In this document: one piece after another, positions 36,115 to 45,371 of the stretch
How the letters are laid out: every line of letters starts with the position of its first letter
Numbering within the stretch: the first letter of the stretch is position 1
NCBI RefSeq assembly: GCF_944393015.1
Contig: NZ_CALXYQ010000018.1
Coordinates: 1 to 53,177 of the forward strand
Length of the DNA: 53,177 nt
From: an uncultured Brachyspira sp.
Lineage (GTDB): Bacteria > Spirochaetota > Brachyspiria > Brachyspirales > Brachyspiraceae
Direction of reading: 5' to 3'
Made by a program: the position numbers and the translations under genes
The notes under the pieces: generated by a model
The model's database searches: none
What the model saw: only the letters and a program-made list of their open reading frames with translations
Told to the model about the DNA's origin: nothing

Positions 36115-37211
36115 TAATTTGCTCCATTATAATTTGGAATATAAATATACATAGGAACTCCAATATATTTAGTATTCATTATCTCTTCATAAGGGAAAGG
36201 AAAGCTTGATTTAGGCTTAATAGCTTCTGAAATATTTGAAAAGAACAAATTAAGTACATCATTTTTTTCTTTAGGCTTTTTTATTATATAAGGTTCTTCA
36301 TCTTCTATTCCGCCCATTTCTGCTGCATCTTTAACAGCATCATGCAAAGTTCCTATAGAATCTATAAGTCCTATTTCTAATGCTTTTTTTCCGCTGAATA
36401 CTCTGCCGTCGAATATATCTTCTCTATTACCTTCTATTTTATCACCTCTAGACTGTTCAACTACATTTGTGAATTGTCCTACAAATTCATCTGTCATATC
36501 CTGCCAATATGCAAGTTCATCTTCTCTAGGTGCTCTGAAAGGGGAGAGTGAATCTTTATTTCTTCCGCTTTTTATAGTGTACATCTTTATTCCATATTTA
36601 TCCATCAATTCGGATATATTAAAGAATTGGGATATAACACCTATACTTCCTGTAAGAGTAGATTCATTAGCATATATTTTATCAGCTATCATAGATATAT
36701 AATATCCGCCGCTTGCTGCCATTGATCTGAAAGAAGCTACTATTGGTTTAGGATATTTTTCTTTTAATTCTTTTAAATATTTTAAAGCTTCTTCGCATGA
36801 AGTTAAAGAACCTCCTGGGCTATCAACCTGAAGTACAATGGCTTTAACTTTTGGATGCTGTAAGTAATATTCAAAATCCGAAACAAGCTGTTCTGTTACA
36901 GAAGGATACTCTATACCTAAACCATTTTTTCTTTTGGTATGAGTTATTATTCCATTCAAATCTATTATTGCTATTCCTTCTTTTAAAACCGAATATGATT
37001 TTTCAGAAGAATTAATGTTTACTGATATATTTTTATTTTCACTTTTTAAAAATATGCTTGCAGCACCAACTATTATTGATATTATTATAAGTAATGTAAA
37101 TATTAACTCTCTTTTGCTGCTTTTTTCTTTTTTGATTTCAGTCTTTTTATCTGGGATGTATTCTTCTTCATTACTGTTTTCTTGATTCTCTTTTTCTTCT
37201 TCGTATGACAT
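36114..37211 (-). CDS. sppA: Signal peptide peptidase SppA (36K type)
   Basis: Membrane-anchored S49 serine protease that degrades cleaved signal peptides. The 365-residue protein has an acidic N-terminal tail (residues 1-30), a TM at about 35-56, then the protease domain. The Ser/Lys dyad is visible: Ser167 in SMAASGGYYIS and Lys219 in IKSGRNKD. LQVDSPGGSL and LTGSIGVI are conserved. Single-domain length matches the Bacillus-type enzyme. The start at 37211 has a strong GAGGAG SD lying inside the rnj coding region, and the first 109 nt overlap the rnj 3' end in another frame. The stop overlaps the next start (TAATG). Confidence 0.92.
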   Translation of the reverse strand: MSYEEEKENQENSNEEEYIPDKKTEIKKEKSSKRELIFTLLIIISIIVGAASIFLKSENKNISVNINSSEKSYSVLKEGIAIIDLNGIITHTKRKNGLGIEYPSVTEQLVSDFEYYLQHPKVKAIVLQVDSPGGSLTSCEEALKYLKELKEKYPKPIVASFRSMAASGGYYISMIADKIYANESTLTGSIGVISQFFNISELMDKYGIKMYTIKSGRNKDSLSPFRAPREDELAYWQDMTDEFVGQFTNVVEQSRGDKIEGNREDIFDGRVFSGKKALEIGLIDSIGTLHDAVKDAAEMGGIEDEEPYIIKKPKEKNDVLNLFFSNISEAIKPKSSFPFPYEEIMNTKYIGVPMYIYIPNYNGAN

Positions 37212-39013
37212 TTTTCTTTCTCCTCATCATTATTATTTTCTATTTCTATATTGTTTTTATCAACATTATTATTATTATTTTCATCATTACTGCTATGTGC
37301 TTGTTCTATATAAACATGATCCATATATAAGCATACAAATATTACAGGTTCTCTTCCTATTATTTGAATAAATTTTTTACGAAGAGCTTCCCTTACTTCA
37401 TATTTTATAGTAGAAGGAGTTCTTTTATTTCTGTTTAATAATTTTCTCACAGCTTCTATTGCTGAATTTATTCCTTCTTCTCTTAACTGCTCAGTTTTAT
37501 TTATAATTCTTTCTTTTTCTCCGCCTGTGTATGTAAAGCCCTTACTTTCCAAATCAACTTTTATATCGTATTGTCCTGCGGCATTTTTCTTTGCTACAAC
37601 ATTGGCAACTACCACTCCATTAAGTGATAATTGTTCTCTGTCATAGAATATACTTTCCTCTAAATCTCCTACGCCTTTTCCATCAACATATATATTTCTT
37701 ATATCTATAGGATCTGTGATTTTCGCTTCTAAAGTTTCATCTATTTCAAGTACATCTCCATTATAAAGAAGGAATCCTTTTGTATCTAAACCATTTAAAT
37801 TTTCAACTAATTTTATATGAGTGATTAAATGTCTTTTCTCACCATGTATAGGAATAAAATATTTAGGCTTTACTAATCTGTACATTAATTTTAAATCTTC
37901 GCTTGAAGCATGCCCTGATACATGAAGAAGTTTTTTATCCTCTCCAACCATTTTAGCACCAAGATCAAAAAGATTATTTATCATTCTAGTAACAGCCATT
38001 TCATTACCAGGTATAACGCTTGATGAGAATATAACCATATCTCCGTCTTCTACTTTTATATGTTTATGAGCCTCTGCAGCTATTAAAGATAGTGAAGAAT
38101 AAGGTTCTCCTTGAGTTCCTGTAGTTATGCATACTATTTTTTCCCTAGGATATTTGTTTATTTTATCTATTGGTATTACTATATCATAAAGATTTAAATA
38201 ACCCATATCCTGAGCAATTTTTGTGAATTTGATTAAACTTCTTCCAGAGAATGCCACAAATTTATTATTGACTTTTGCGGCAGTTACTAAATCTTGTATT
38301 CTTTCTATACTGCTTGCAAATACTGCAACAATAATCATTCCGTCTTCATAAGCGAATAGTGGAGTCATATTGTTTTGGACAACACTTTCACTCATAGAAA
38401 ACCCATCTCTCTGACAGTTTGTCGAATCTGCCAGCATAAGAAGAACACCATTTTCTCCGTATTCAGCAAATTTATAAAGATCTATAAATTTATCTGTTGT
38501 CGGGTTTAAATCTATTTTGAAATCGCCTGTATGTATTATAACTCCTAATGGAGTTGTTATAGCTATTCCAACTCCGTCAGGTATACTATGATTAACCCTT
38601 ATAAACTCTATACCAAAATTCATTCCCAATTGTATTTTATTTCTAGGCTCAACTTCATATAATTTTGTATCTTTGTATTCATTTTTATAATCATTTAATT
38701 TAGCTCTTAAAAAAGCCAAAGTAAGTCTTGAACCGTATATAGGAATATCAGGGAATTTTCTAAGGAAATGAGGTATAGCACCTATATGATCTTCATGCCC
38801 ATGAGTAAGTATAAGTCCTATGATATTTTTATCTTCTAAATATGAAGTATCAGGAATAACATAATCTATACCTAGCATATGGTATCTTGGGAACATAAAT
38901 CCGCAGTCTACTATTAAAAGTTCATTTCCATATTCTATAACAGTCATATTCATACCTATTTCTTGTACTCCGCCAAGAGGTATGATTCTTATTTTATCAT
39001 TATTATTATTCAT
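37103..39013 (-). CDS. rnj: Ribonuclease J
   Basis: Metallo-beta-lactamase/beta-CASP nuclease with 5'-3' exo- and endonuclease activity in mRNA decay and rRNA maturation. The 636-residue protein has the metal-binding motif LTHGHEDHIGAIPHF (His71, His73, Asp75, His76) and the beta-CASP region (LMLADSTNCQRDG; VSGHASSEDLK). The C-terminal domain is RNase-J specific (VREALRKKFIQIIGREPVI). The last ~65 residues are an unusual tail, first Asn/Asp/Glu-rich and then Lys-rich (KKKKRIKKTVMKKN), likely RNA-binding. That tail's DNA also encodes the start of sppA in another frame. It is the first gene of a four-gene cluster. Confidence 0.95.
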   Translation of the reverse strand: MNNNNDKIRIIPLGGVQEIGMNMTVIEYGNELLIVDCGFMFPRYHMLGIDYVIPDTSYLEDKNIIGLILTHGHEDHIGAIPHFLRKFPDIPIYGSRLTLAFLRAKLNDYKNEYKDTKLYEVEPRNKIQLGMNFGIEFIRVNHSIPDGVGIAITTPLGVIIHTGDFKIDLNPTTDKFIDLYKFAEYGENGVLLMLADSTNCQRDGFSMSESVVQNNMTPLFAYEDGMIIVAVFASSIERIQDLVTAAKVNNKFVAFSGRSLIKFTKIAQDMGYLNLYDIVIPIDKINKYPREKIVCITTGTQGEPYSSLSLIAAEAHKHIKVEDGDMVIFSSSVIPGNEMAVTRMINNLFDLGAKMVGEDKKLLHVSGHASSEDLKLMYRLVKPKYFIPIHGEKRHLITHIKLVENLNGLDTKGFLLYNGDVLEIDETLEAKITDPIDIRNIYVDGKGVGDLEESIFYDREQLSLNGVVVANVVAKKNAAGQYDIKVDLESKGFTYTGGEKERIINKTEQLREEGINSAIEAVRKLLNRNKRTPSTIKYEVREALRKKFIQIIGREPVIFVCLYMDHVYIEQAHSSNDENNNNNVDKNNIEIENNNDEEKEKCHTKKKKRIKKTVMKKNTSQIKRLKSKKKKAAKES

Positions 39014-39067
39014 TCATTAACTACTTTATATTTAAATTACTATAAACAAAATTCAAATTTATTTTTT

Positions 39068-39095
39068 ATTTTAACTATAATCGAAATTAAGTCAA
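39068..39095 (-). promoter_or_regulatory. Promoter of the rnj-sppA cluster
   Basis: Minus strand TTGACT (39095-39090), 16-nt spacer, TAAAAT (39073-39068), 54 nt before the rnj ATG. Confidence 0.55.
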
Positions 39096-39130
39096 GTTAT
39101 AATTTTTTATAGGAAATAGGTTTAAAAACA

Positions 39131-39162
39131 TAATGCGTAAACCTTATTAAGATTTACGCATT
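39131..39162. terminator. Terminator before rnj, after the propeller-like gene
   Basis: TAATGCGTAAA (39131-39141) pairs with TTTACGCATTA (39152-39162); minus-strand 3' flank is TGTTTTTAAA. It lies 26 nt past the stop at 39189. Confidence 0.78.
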
Positions 39163-39188
39163 AAAATATAGGTAGAAGATTATAATAA

Positions 39189-40811
39189 CTATTGTTGATT
39201 ATTTACTATTACGCCATTTTTTATTATAAAAATGTTTTTTCCGTCAGATACTATTGATAAAGCATCTTCTTGATTATTATCCATAGCTGATACATAATCA
39301 TATCCGCCGAATTCTCTTCTTACAGAGCTGTTTTTATTTAGTATAAAGTAATAATGTTTGCCTAGTCTTTCTGCTGTGAATGCAAATGAATCTCCTAAGA
39401 ACTTAAATGAAGTTATTTTGTTATAAGAAGGGCTTTCAAAGTCATTTGCTATTATATATTCTCTTTCATTCATAGAAGCATTATAAACTAAAGTATTATT
39501 TGTAGAGAAATATATATCATTTATTTTATCAAAAGTTCTAGGAAGTCTTTTTCCATTAACTACTAAGAATGATACATTATTTGTCTGAGCAGAGTAGGCT
39601 AATATTTTGCTGTCATCAGAATATTTATAATTATGTATCATATCATAATTAGTAGTCATATTACCGCCTACATATAGCTGCATAGTATTATTGCTATTAA
39701 TATTTATGAATACTAATGTTTTACCATCAGGAGAGAATGACATATTAGTTACTAAATTAAATTCTCCGTAATTTCTTCCATTAGCTATAACGCTTGTCAT
39801 AATAAATTCATTACTTATAATTGAATTTGTAGAATCTGCTGCAGCCGGAAGATTAGGTAATTCATTATATCTTATATTTGTAATTACATTTGTTACAATC
39901 ATTAAAGCTATAGTATTTGATTGTCCTTTTACTGTTACACCTTCTTCATTTGTATATACGCTGACATTTGAAAGATTATAATTAGTTATTGTTGTTGTAT
40001 TTGTTATAACTTCATTAGTCATATCATTAGTATTTGTAATGAAAGTATTTGACATAGAATCATTTGAGCTAATCATATTTGTTGAATTAGTATCCATTCC
40101 CGGTATAGCTTTTACTGCATAGGCTATACTATTATTATTGAATGAAGCTAAATCATCTACTAATCTGAAACCTTCACTGTCAGTGCTTCCTGTAAATATA
40201 ACAGCATTTCCTTCATTTTCTATAACATATACTATATTGTTTCCATCATTTGAGAATTTGAGTCTGTCTGCTTTAGCTGATACTTGTTTTTCTTCTCCAT
40301 TAATATTAACAAAATATTGTCCGTCTCTTGAGTAAGAAAAAGCATAAGAATTATCATTAATAACACTATCATATAATTCAGAATACTGAACTTTAGCTTC
40401 CCCGTTTATAACAGCTATTCCATAATTCATTAATCTAGTGAATATTATAGAATTGTTTCCTGAGTAAATTTCTCTTTCTATAGAATCGAATTCTTGTTCA
40501 ACATTTCCATATATTAAAACCCACATATCTTTACCAAGAGAAGTTTTTAACATAGTGGCAACCAAAGTACCATTAGGAAGTATTTTTATACTGCCTGCAT
40601 CTTTATAACCAGTTAATCTGGCATCTCTATATATTATATCAAAAGTTTTTCCAGAATTAGCAGTATTTTTTTCTATTATTACTGCATAATTAGTTTCTGA
40701 TAAAATATACGAATTATTTAGTTTTTCTCCGATTTGAAATGTGTATATTTGAGTGAAGCCTCTTGCACATAATAAAAGAAATACTATAGATATAATGTAT
40801 AACTTTTTCAT
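39189..40811 (-). CDS. Secreted WD40/PD40-like beta-propeller protein
   Basis: A 540-residue protein with a signal peptide ending near residue 20 (LLLCARGFTQ). It is built from repeated strands of the form FSPDGKTLVFININSNN, FSRDGQYFVNING or YSDDSKILAYSAQTN, the look of TolB/PD40-type propeller blades. Residues about 240-320 are a low-complexity Asn/Thr/Ser stretch (MISSNDSMSNTFITNTNDM) that seems to be an insertion between blades. No catalytic motif is visible, so a periplasmic or surface binding role is likely. It is monocistronic, with a terminator on its 3' side and an extended TATAAT-like box in the leader. Confidence 0.7.
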   Translation of the reverse strand: MKKLYIISIVFLLLCARGFTQIYTFQIGEKLNNSYILSETNYAVIIEKNTANSGKTFDIIYRDARLTGYKDAGSIKILPNGTLVATMLKTSLGKDMWVLIYGNVEQEFDSIEREIYSGNNSIIFTRLMNYGIAVINGEAKVQYSELYDSVINDNSYAFSYSRDGQYFVNINGEEKQVSAKADRLKFSNDGNNIVYVIENEGNAVIFTGSTDSEGFRLVDDLASFNNNSIAYAVKAIPGMDTNSTNMISSNDSMSNTFITNTNDMTNEVITNTTTITNYNLSNVSVYTNEEGVTVKGQSNTIALMIVTNVITNIRYNELPNLPAAADSTNSIISNEFIMTSVIANGRNYGEFNLVTNMSFSPDGKTLVFININSNNTMQLYVGGNMTTNYDMIHNYKYSDDSKILAYSAQTNNVSFLVVNGKRLPRTFDKINDIYFSTNNTLVYNASMNEREYIIANDFESPSYNKITSFKFLGDSFAFTAERLGKHYYFILNKNSSVRREFGGYDYVSAMDNNQEDALSIVSDGKNIFIIKNGVIVNNQQ

Positions 40812-40958
40812 AATAATTCCCGCTGCTAATATTTATATATTTTTTTATATATTCGGAACTATTATACTCTAAAATTAATAATTATGTATAATTATGTACT
40901 TAAAAAAAATAAAATTTTGACGAATATTTTTTAGAGTTATTTTAAATTTGGAGGATAT

Positions 40959-41381
40959 ATGAAATACGGCTATATAATTATAATCATTTTTGCTTTGCTT
41001 GTATCATGCAAATCTGCTGAAAAAACTGTTTCTGCCAATAATAATATCAATTTTAATGAAGGCTGGGTTAATGAGAATAAATTTATAGCCACTTCTATAG
41101 GATATCCTAATGGTTATGCAGTAACTAAAGATGAGATTGAAACAAGTGCTTTTAATGCAGCATTAGCCTTATCAAAGGTAAAAATAGAAAATGCTTTTGC
41201 TAAGGAACTTCCAAATAGAAAATATGAGAATGATGAATTAAAAAATATAATAGAAAAGTATATAAAAGTGGAATATTCTAGCTTTGTAGATGATAGATAC
41301 TGTCAAATAAAGACAACTGTAGAATATAATAATTTATTGGGACTTCTTAGAAACGGAAATATAAAAAAAATGTTAAATTAG
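40959..41381 (+). CDS. Small lipoprotein, function unknown
   Basis: A 140-residue lipoprotein with signal peptide MKYGYIIIIIFALLVSC, Cys17 being the lipidation site (LLVSC). The mature part has GWVNENKFIATSIGYP followed by helix-rich sequence with regular Ala/Leu (SAFNAALALSKVKIENAF) and a short beta segment near the end. The layout faintly recalls LPP20/DUF4810-type lipoproteins, but I would not name the family. The SD is GGAGG. It lies 71 nt upstream of the FMN-binding protein gene in the same direction; the two may be co-transcribed. Confidence 0.7.
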   Translation: MKYGYIIIIIFALLVSCKSAEKTVSANNNINFNEGWVNENKFIATSIGYPNGYAVTKDEIETSAFNAALALSKVKIENAFAKELPNRKYENDELKNIIEKYIKVEYSSFVDDRYCQIKTTVEYNNLLGLLRNGNIKKMLN

Positions 41382-41452
41382 TTTTACAAACTTTTTACTT
41401 TTTCTTACTTATAAAGTTTTAATAAGCAACTATATTAAAAAGGGTAAGATGT

Positions 41453-41809
41453 ATGAGTCTTAAAAAAGTTTTATTTTTGGTAGTTACAGTTCTTTTTGCT
41501 GCTAGCTTATTCCTATTTGCTCAAGGAAAAATTGACTTGGCTAAGATACCTGACGGTACATACTTAGGAAATTATAAAGCTACTTACAAAACAGCTAAAG
41601 GTGACTATCAAGCTAAAGTTACTGTTGCTGGCGGTAAATTAACAAAAGTTGTATTAACAAAATGTGCACACAGCACAGGTCCTGCAAGAGGAAAAGCTGC
41701 TTATGACAAAATGATCAAAGCTAACAACATCTATGTTGATGGCGTAAGCGGTGCTACTTGGGTTGCATTAGTAGAAGATGCTTTAACTAAATTAACTCCT
41801 GCTAAGTAA
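41453..41809 (+). CDS. Exported FMN-binding-domain protein
   Basis: A 118-residue protein with a signal peptide (cleavage near residue 24, LFLFAQG) and one FMN-binding domain of the NqrC/RnfG C-terminal type. The FMN site is VDGVSGATWVALVED, where in relatives the Thr of SGAT is esterified to FMN by the ApbE flavin transferase. It probably serves as a small periplasmic electron carrier, for instance for extracellular or fumarate-type reduction. Codon choice is less A/T-biased than in neighbours and a strong terminator follows, both consistent with high expression. No ApbE gene is in the window. Confidence 0.82.
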   Translation: MSLKKVLFLVVTVLFAASLFLFAQGKIDLAKIPDGTYLGNYKATYKTAKGDYQAKVTVAGGKLTKVVLTKCAHSTGPARGKAAYDKMIKANNIYVDGVSGATWVALVEDALTKLTPAK

Positions 41810-41838
41810 TTAAATTAATAAGAAATTCACTAACCCTG

Positions 41839-41864
41839 GCGTATCTAATATTTTTTAGATACGC
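41839..41864 (+). terminator. Terminator after FMN-binding protein gene
   Basis: GCGTATCT (41839-41846) pairs with AGATACGC (41857-41864), followed by a run of seven T. Confidence 0.92.
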
Positions 41865-41992
41865 TTTTTTTATCATATATATCTAAATAATTTTTTATAT
41901 ATTCTTTATTTAATCTATTGATAGTTTTGATATATTTATTATAATTTTTACAATTATTAATGTACTGTATTTGATGATAGGATTAATTTTAT

Positions 41993-42934
41993 ATGAGTTT
42001 GGAAAATAAGTTAAAATCTGCAATATTAGGACTTGCCATAGGAGATGCTTTGGGTGTTCCTTATGAATTTATATCAAGAGATATTATAAAAAATAATCCT
42101 TGTATAGATATGATAGGATACGGTACTCATAATAAAAAAGCTGGTACTTGGTCTGATGATACTAGTTTAACATTATGTTTACTTAATAATTTGAATAATA
42201 AAAATATAAATTATAATGATATTATGAATAGTTTTGCATTATGGTATGACAAAGGTCATTATACTGCAGACGGACATACATTTGATATTGGAATAACTAC
42301 AAGCGATGCTATAAATAATTATAAAAGCGGAAAAAATCCTATAAAATGCGGATTATCTAATGAATACAGTAATGGAAACGGCTCTTTGATGAGGATACTT
42401 CCTATTGCATTTTATATAAAAAAATATTTTGATAGTCAATTATTTGAAAATAGTGAAGTGATAAATATAATATACAATCTTTCTTCATTAACTCATTCTC
42501 ATAAAAGAAGTTTGATAGCTTGTGTAATATATACTGCAATAGCATTGAATTTAATAAATGATATGAATATTGAAGAAGCTATTAATAAAGCATTAAAAGA
42601 TTCTTCTGATTATTATGAAAATGAAAAAGAAATTAATAATTACAAAAGAATATTCGATTCTGATTTTAAAAAACTTCAAGAAACAAAAATAGAAAGCAGC
42701 GGATATGTTGTTCATACCTTGGAGGCTTCTATATGGATATTATTAAATACTTCAAATTATAAAGATGCTGTATTAAAAGCCGTTAATTTTGGAGATGATA
42801 CTGATACTACTGCGGCAGTTACTGGAGGACTTGCAGGTTTATACTATGGTATGGATAATATTCCAAGTAAGTGGATTGATACTTTAATAAATAAAGAATT
42901 GATAATAAATATTTGCTGTAATTTTTTTAAATAA
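41993..42934 (+). CDS. ADP-ribosylglycohydrolase family protein
   Basis: A 313-residue all-helical enzyme of the DraG/ARH family, which removes ADP-ribose from proteins or nucleic acids using two Mg ions. Metal-binding motifs are present: GTWSDDTSLTLC (Ser54-Asp55-Asp56) near the N-terminus and FGDDTDTTAAVTGGLAGLYYG near residue 265. IGDALGVPYEF at the start is also a signature. The target is unknown. A Pr6Pr-like membrane gene follows after 25 nt and a broken hicBA pair after that. In a genome with TIR proteins, an ADP-ribose hydrolase could bear on NAD-derived signals, but the TIR island is 25 kb away, so this is speculation. Confidence 0.9.
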   Translation: MSLENKLKSAILGLAIGDALGVPYEFISRDIIKNNPCIDMIGYGTHNKKAGTWSDDTSLTLCLLNNLNNKNINYNDIMNSFALWYDKGHYTADGHTFDIGITTSDAINNYKSGKNPIKCGLSNEYSNGNGSLMRILPIAFYIKKYFDSQLFENSEVINIIYNLSSLTHSHKRSLIACVIYTAIALNLINDMNIEEAINKALKDSSDYYENEKEINNYKRIFDSDFKKLQETKIESSGYVVHTLEASIWILLNTSNYKDAVLKAVNFGDDTDTTAAVTGGLAGLYYGMDNIPSKWIDTLINKELIINICCNFFK

Positions 42935-42959
42935 TTATATTTATTGGAGCTAATAGATT

Positions 42960-43601
42960 ATGACAAAAACTAATTTTTCTATAGTATATAAAATAATCAT
43001 AATTATAATTGGTGCTTTAGCGGTGCTTCATGGATTTTTCTATGATAATTTTAAACTTGATATAGAAACTGCATACTATTTCACATATCAAAGTAATATA
43101 CTGGTAATAACTTATTTTATTTTGGATATTATTAATATTATAAAGAAAAAAGAAACATTTTATCCAAGATTTAAAGGTGCAGTTACAACATCAATAACTC
43201 TTACATTTTTAATATATCATTTTTTGTTGAGTCCTACAGCAGAAGATTATAAAGGGGTTTTTTATATAAGAAATATTATACTTCATTATATAGTTCCAAT
43301 TATGACCATTTTTGATTATATAATTTTTGATAAGAAAGGCTTTTATAAAATAGTTGATCCTTTGATTTGGCTTATAATACCTATTATATATTTTACTTTC
43401 ATGCTCATAAGGGCTAAAGTAGGAAGTCCTTTTTCAAATGGGAGTTATTATCCTTACTTTATTGTTGATATAGATCAATACGGACTTAAAACTGTATTAA
43501 GAAATATATTTTTTATAGCTTTATTTTTTGTGTTCTTGGGGTATATAGGATATTTTGTTGACAGATTTTTTAATAAAGTGTTTAGTAAACATAATAAATA
43601 A
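42960..43601 (+). CDS. Pr6Pr-family integral membrane protein
   Basis: A 213-residue protein with six predicted TM helices. YYFTYQSNILVITYF in TM2 and the Trp/Asp-containing loop YPYFIVDIDQYG before the last TM are the signatures of the Pr6Pr (FAR-17a/AIG1-like) family. Bacterial members are uncharacterised; eukaryotic AIG1/ADTRP relatives are fatty-acid ester hydrolases with Thr and His residues, and the His in IYHFLL could correspond. It follows the ADP-ribosylglycohydrolase gene by 25 nt with a GGAG SD, so it is probably in the same transcript. Confidence 0.72.
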   Translation: MTKTNFSIVYKIIIIIIGALAVLHGFFYDNFKLDIETAYYFTYQSNILVITYFILDIINIIKKKETFYPRFKGAVTTSITLTFLIYHFLLSPTAEDYKGVFYIRNIILHYIVPIMTIFDYIIFDKKGFYKIVDPLIWLIIPIIYFTFMLIRAKVGSPFSNGSYYPYFIVDIDQYGLKTVLRNIFFIALFFVFLGYIGYFVDRFFNKVFSKHNK

Positions 43602-43625
43602 TTTTACTTTTTTATTTAATTTTAT

Positions 43626-43847
43626 ATGATTATAAATACTATAATAGAAAAAGATGAAAATGGATATTTTGCCTTTGTGCCAGAACTTAAAGGCTGTGTA
43701 AGTGAAGGTGAAACTTTTGAAGAAGTTAAGTCAAATATAAAGGAAGCTATAGAACTTTATTTAGAAAGTATGAGCGAAGATGAATTAAAGCAATTAGAAA
43801 ATAAAGACTATTCAATAACTCCTATAGAGGTTGCAGTTGAAAGATAA
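43626..43847 (+). CDS. hicB: HicB-type antitoxin, short form
   Basis: A 73-residue HicB-like protein: INTIIEKDENGYFAFVPEL then GCVSEGETFEEVKSNIKEA is the standard HicB/UPF0150 fold, a partial RNase H-like domain. It ends soon after that domain and lacks the C-terminal ribbon-helix-helix or HTH of larger HicB proteins, so it may not bind DNA. No SD is seen upstream. It precedes hicA and overlaps it by 11 nt; the usual order is toxin first. Because the toxin reading frame is broken, this may be a relic antitoxin. Confidence 0.82.
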   Translation: MIINTIIEKDENGYFAFVPELKGCVSEGETFEEVKSNIKEAIELYLESMSEDELKQLENKDYSITPIEVAVER

Positions 43848-44030
43848 ATTACCTAAATTAAACGCCAAAGAAGCTGAAAAACTTTTATTTGATAATGGTT
43901 TTATTTTAGATAGAGAAAAGGGAAGCCATAGAATATTAAAAAAGATAATAAACGAATGCTTATACCTTTTCATACTTCTAAAATATTGCATCCTAAAATA
44001 ATAAAAGAACTTTTTGATATTATAGAATAA
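43837..44030 (+). pseudogene. hicA: Frameshifted HicA-type toxin
   Basis: From TTG 43837 the frame reads KDKLPKLNAKEAEKLLFDNG, then DREKGSHRIL, a clear HicA N-terminus with the catalytic His in GSHRI. In that frame the family match is lost after the A6 run at 43938-43943. The next frame continues exactly as HicA: KKDNKRMLIPFHTS then KILHPKIIKELFDIIE, ending at 44030. Restoring one A (A7) would give one continuous HicA of ~65 residues. So it is a single-base deletion in a homopolymer: a real null mutation, a phase-variable tract, or a sequencing error. An intact copy would be an mRNA interferase paired with HicB. Confidence 0.85.
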
Positions 44031-44035
44031 TTTTT

Positions 44036-44070
44036 AAAGTGCCTGATTAAAAGCTGTAATCAAGCACTTT
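44036..44070. terminator. Bidirectional terminator between hicA and nuclease gene
   Basis: AAAGTGC-TGATTA (44036-44049) pairs with TAATCA-GCACTTT (44057-44070) with one mismatch, T-rich on both outward sides. Confidence 0.82.
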
Positions 44071-44102
44071 AATATTACTTAATTTTATTTATTAAATTCA
44101 TC

Positions 44103-45257
44103 TTATATGGCATTAATTATATCTATTATTTTTGCTGCCATATTTTCAGGAGTTTTTACTTCTAATGATTTTAATTCATTATTGATACCGAAATAATATC
44201 CATCTTCTCCATCATGCCAAGCTCCATCGCAGTGATTTTGTAATATTTTATACATTGTATCATTATCTTTATCTTCACAATAATAATATATATGTATATC
44301 TTCTTTTATTCTCTTTTTATCTGCAAAAGAATATCTTATGTATAAATTAAAATATTTACAGTTACAAATATCTTTAAATCCAATATGGTATGTATTTTCA
44401 TTATCAGTAATAATTTCTATATTTGTATATTTTTCTTTTAATTTAGCCACGAGATGTTTGTAAAAATCTAATTTTTTATTATATATTTCTTCACTTACAG
44501 CATCAAATAAGATTGCATATTCATTTATTTTATTTAAATCCATTTCTTTTTTAAAATCTTCATTTTTTTCTAAATGATTTTTTATAATTTCTTTTGACAT
44601 ATTTTTCTCCCTATTAATATTGCTTATTAAATATTCATTATCTCTAATCTGTATTAAAGCTGAATATAAAGATTGGTATTTTTTATTTGTTAAAGCTGGA
44701 AATTTTTCTATTATATCATTATTTAAAAAATCGCCTATATCTTCATGCGATAAACATATAAGCCTATTTTCTTTTAAAAGTTCTTCTTTTGCGTTGCTTT
44801 TCAAGGATTTTTCAGAAGGTTCTTTTCCGTCTCTTGTTAAATATATTATGAATGTATTTCCTTGATTCTCTAATAATTCTTTATAATATCTTTCTAATTG
44901 AGCTTCTTGGTCATCAGCATTTATTTTATTTTCTATGATTAATTGGAAAGAGGCATTTTTTATAAATAAATCAAGTCTTCCGCTTGATATTGCATATTCA
45001 TTAAACACTGATATATGAGTATTGTCTATATTACTAATATACTTTTCAGCAAATTTTCTTGCTATGTTTAAATCTTCATTATTAATTTTGACATTGAATT
45101 TTAATAGATTAAACAATAATATGCTGTTATTTACCTCATCAAAACTTTCTTTTATAGAATTTATGAGATTAATTTCAGGACTGATTTTTTCTTTAATATC
45201 ATTGAAAATACTTTGTTTTTCATTTAATACAAAGTCTAGTAGATTTTCTGCCGTCAT
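44103..45257 (-). CDS. PD-(D/E)XK nuclease superfamily protein
   Basis: A 384-residue cytoplasmic protein. Residues about 90-160 hold a PD-(D/E)XK core: SGRLDLFIKNASFQLIIENK gives the catalytic Asp and the ExK pair, followed by DDQEAQLERYYKELLENQG and FIIYLTRDG. This is the layout of the PDDEXK_4 family, often found near defence genes and phage remnants. The C-terminal ~170 residues are helical with a beta segment (NCKYFNLYIRYSFADKKR) and are unassigned. The SD is GGAG. No methylase or helicase is adjacent, so a restriction role is not supported; DNA repair or stand-alone defence is possible. Confidence 0.78.
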   Translation of the reverse strand: MTAENLLDFVLNEKQSIFNDIKEKISPEINLINSIKESFDEVNNSILLFNLLKFNVKINNEDLNIARKFAEKYISNIDNTHISVFNEYAISSGRLDLFIKNASFQLIIENKINADDQEAQLERYYKELLENQGNTFIIYLTRDGKEPSEKSLKSNAKEELLKENRLICLSHEDIGDFLNNDIIEKFPALTNKKYQSLYSALIQIRDNEYLISNINREKNMSKEIIKNHLEKNEDFKKEMDLNKINEYAILFDAVSEEIYNKKLDFYKHLVAKLKEKYTNIEIITDNENTYHIGFKDICNCKYFNLYIRYSFADKKRIKEDIHIYYYCEDKDNDTMYKILQNHCDGAWHDGEDGYYFGINNELKSLEVKTPENMAAKIIDIINAI

Positions 45258-45371
45258 TTATTATGCTCCTTTAATTTAAGAATATTATATTATATGCTTA
45301 AAATCAATATTATAAATAAAATATGTGCATAATAAAATCAATTACTATGCACAAAATAAAAACTGTTTGCT

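Noticed and set aside
40917-40943. TTGACG-N15-TATTTT as promoter of the lipoprotein at 40959
   Set aside because: The -10 would end only 15 nt before the ATG, leaving no room for a start site and SD.
42960-43601. Pr6Pr protein as a toxin-system component of hicBA
   Set aside because: Only proximity supports it; it pairs better with the ADP-ribosylglycohydrolase gene upstream and no TA family member looks like it.
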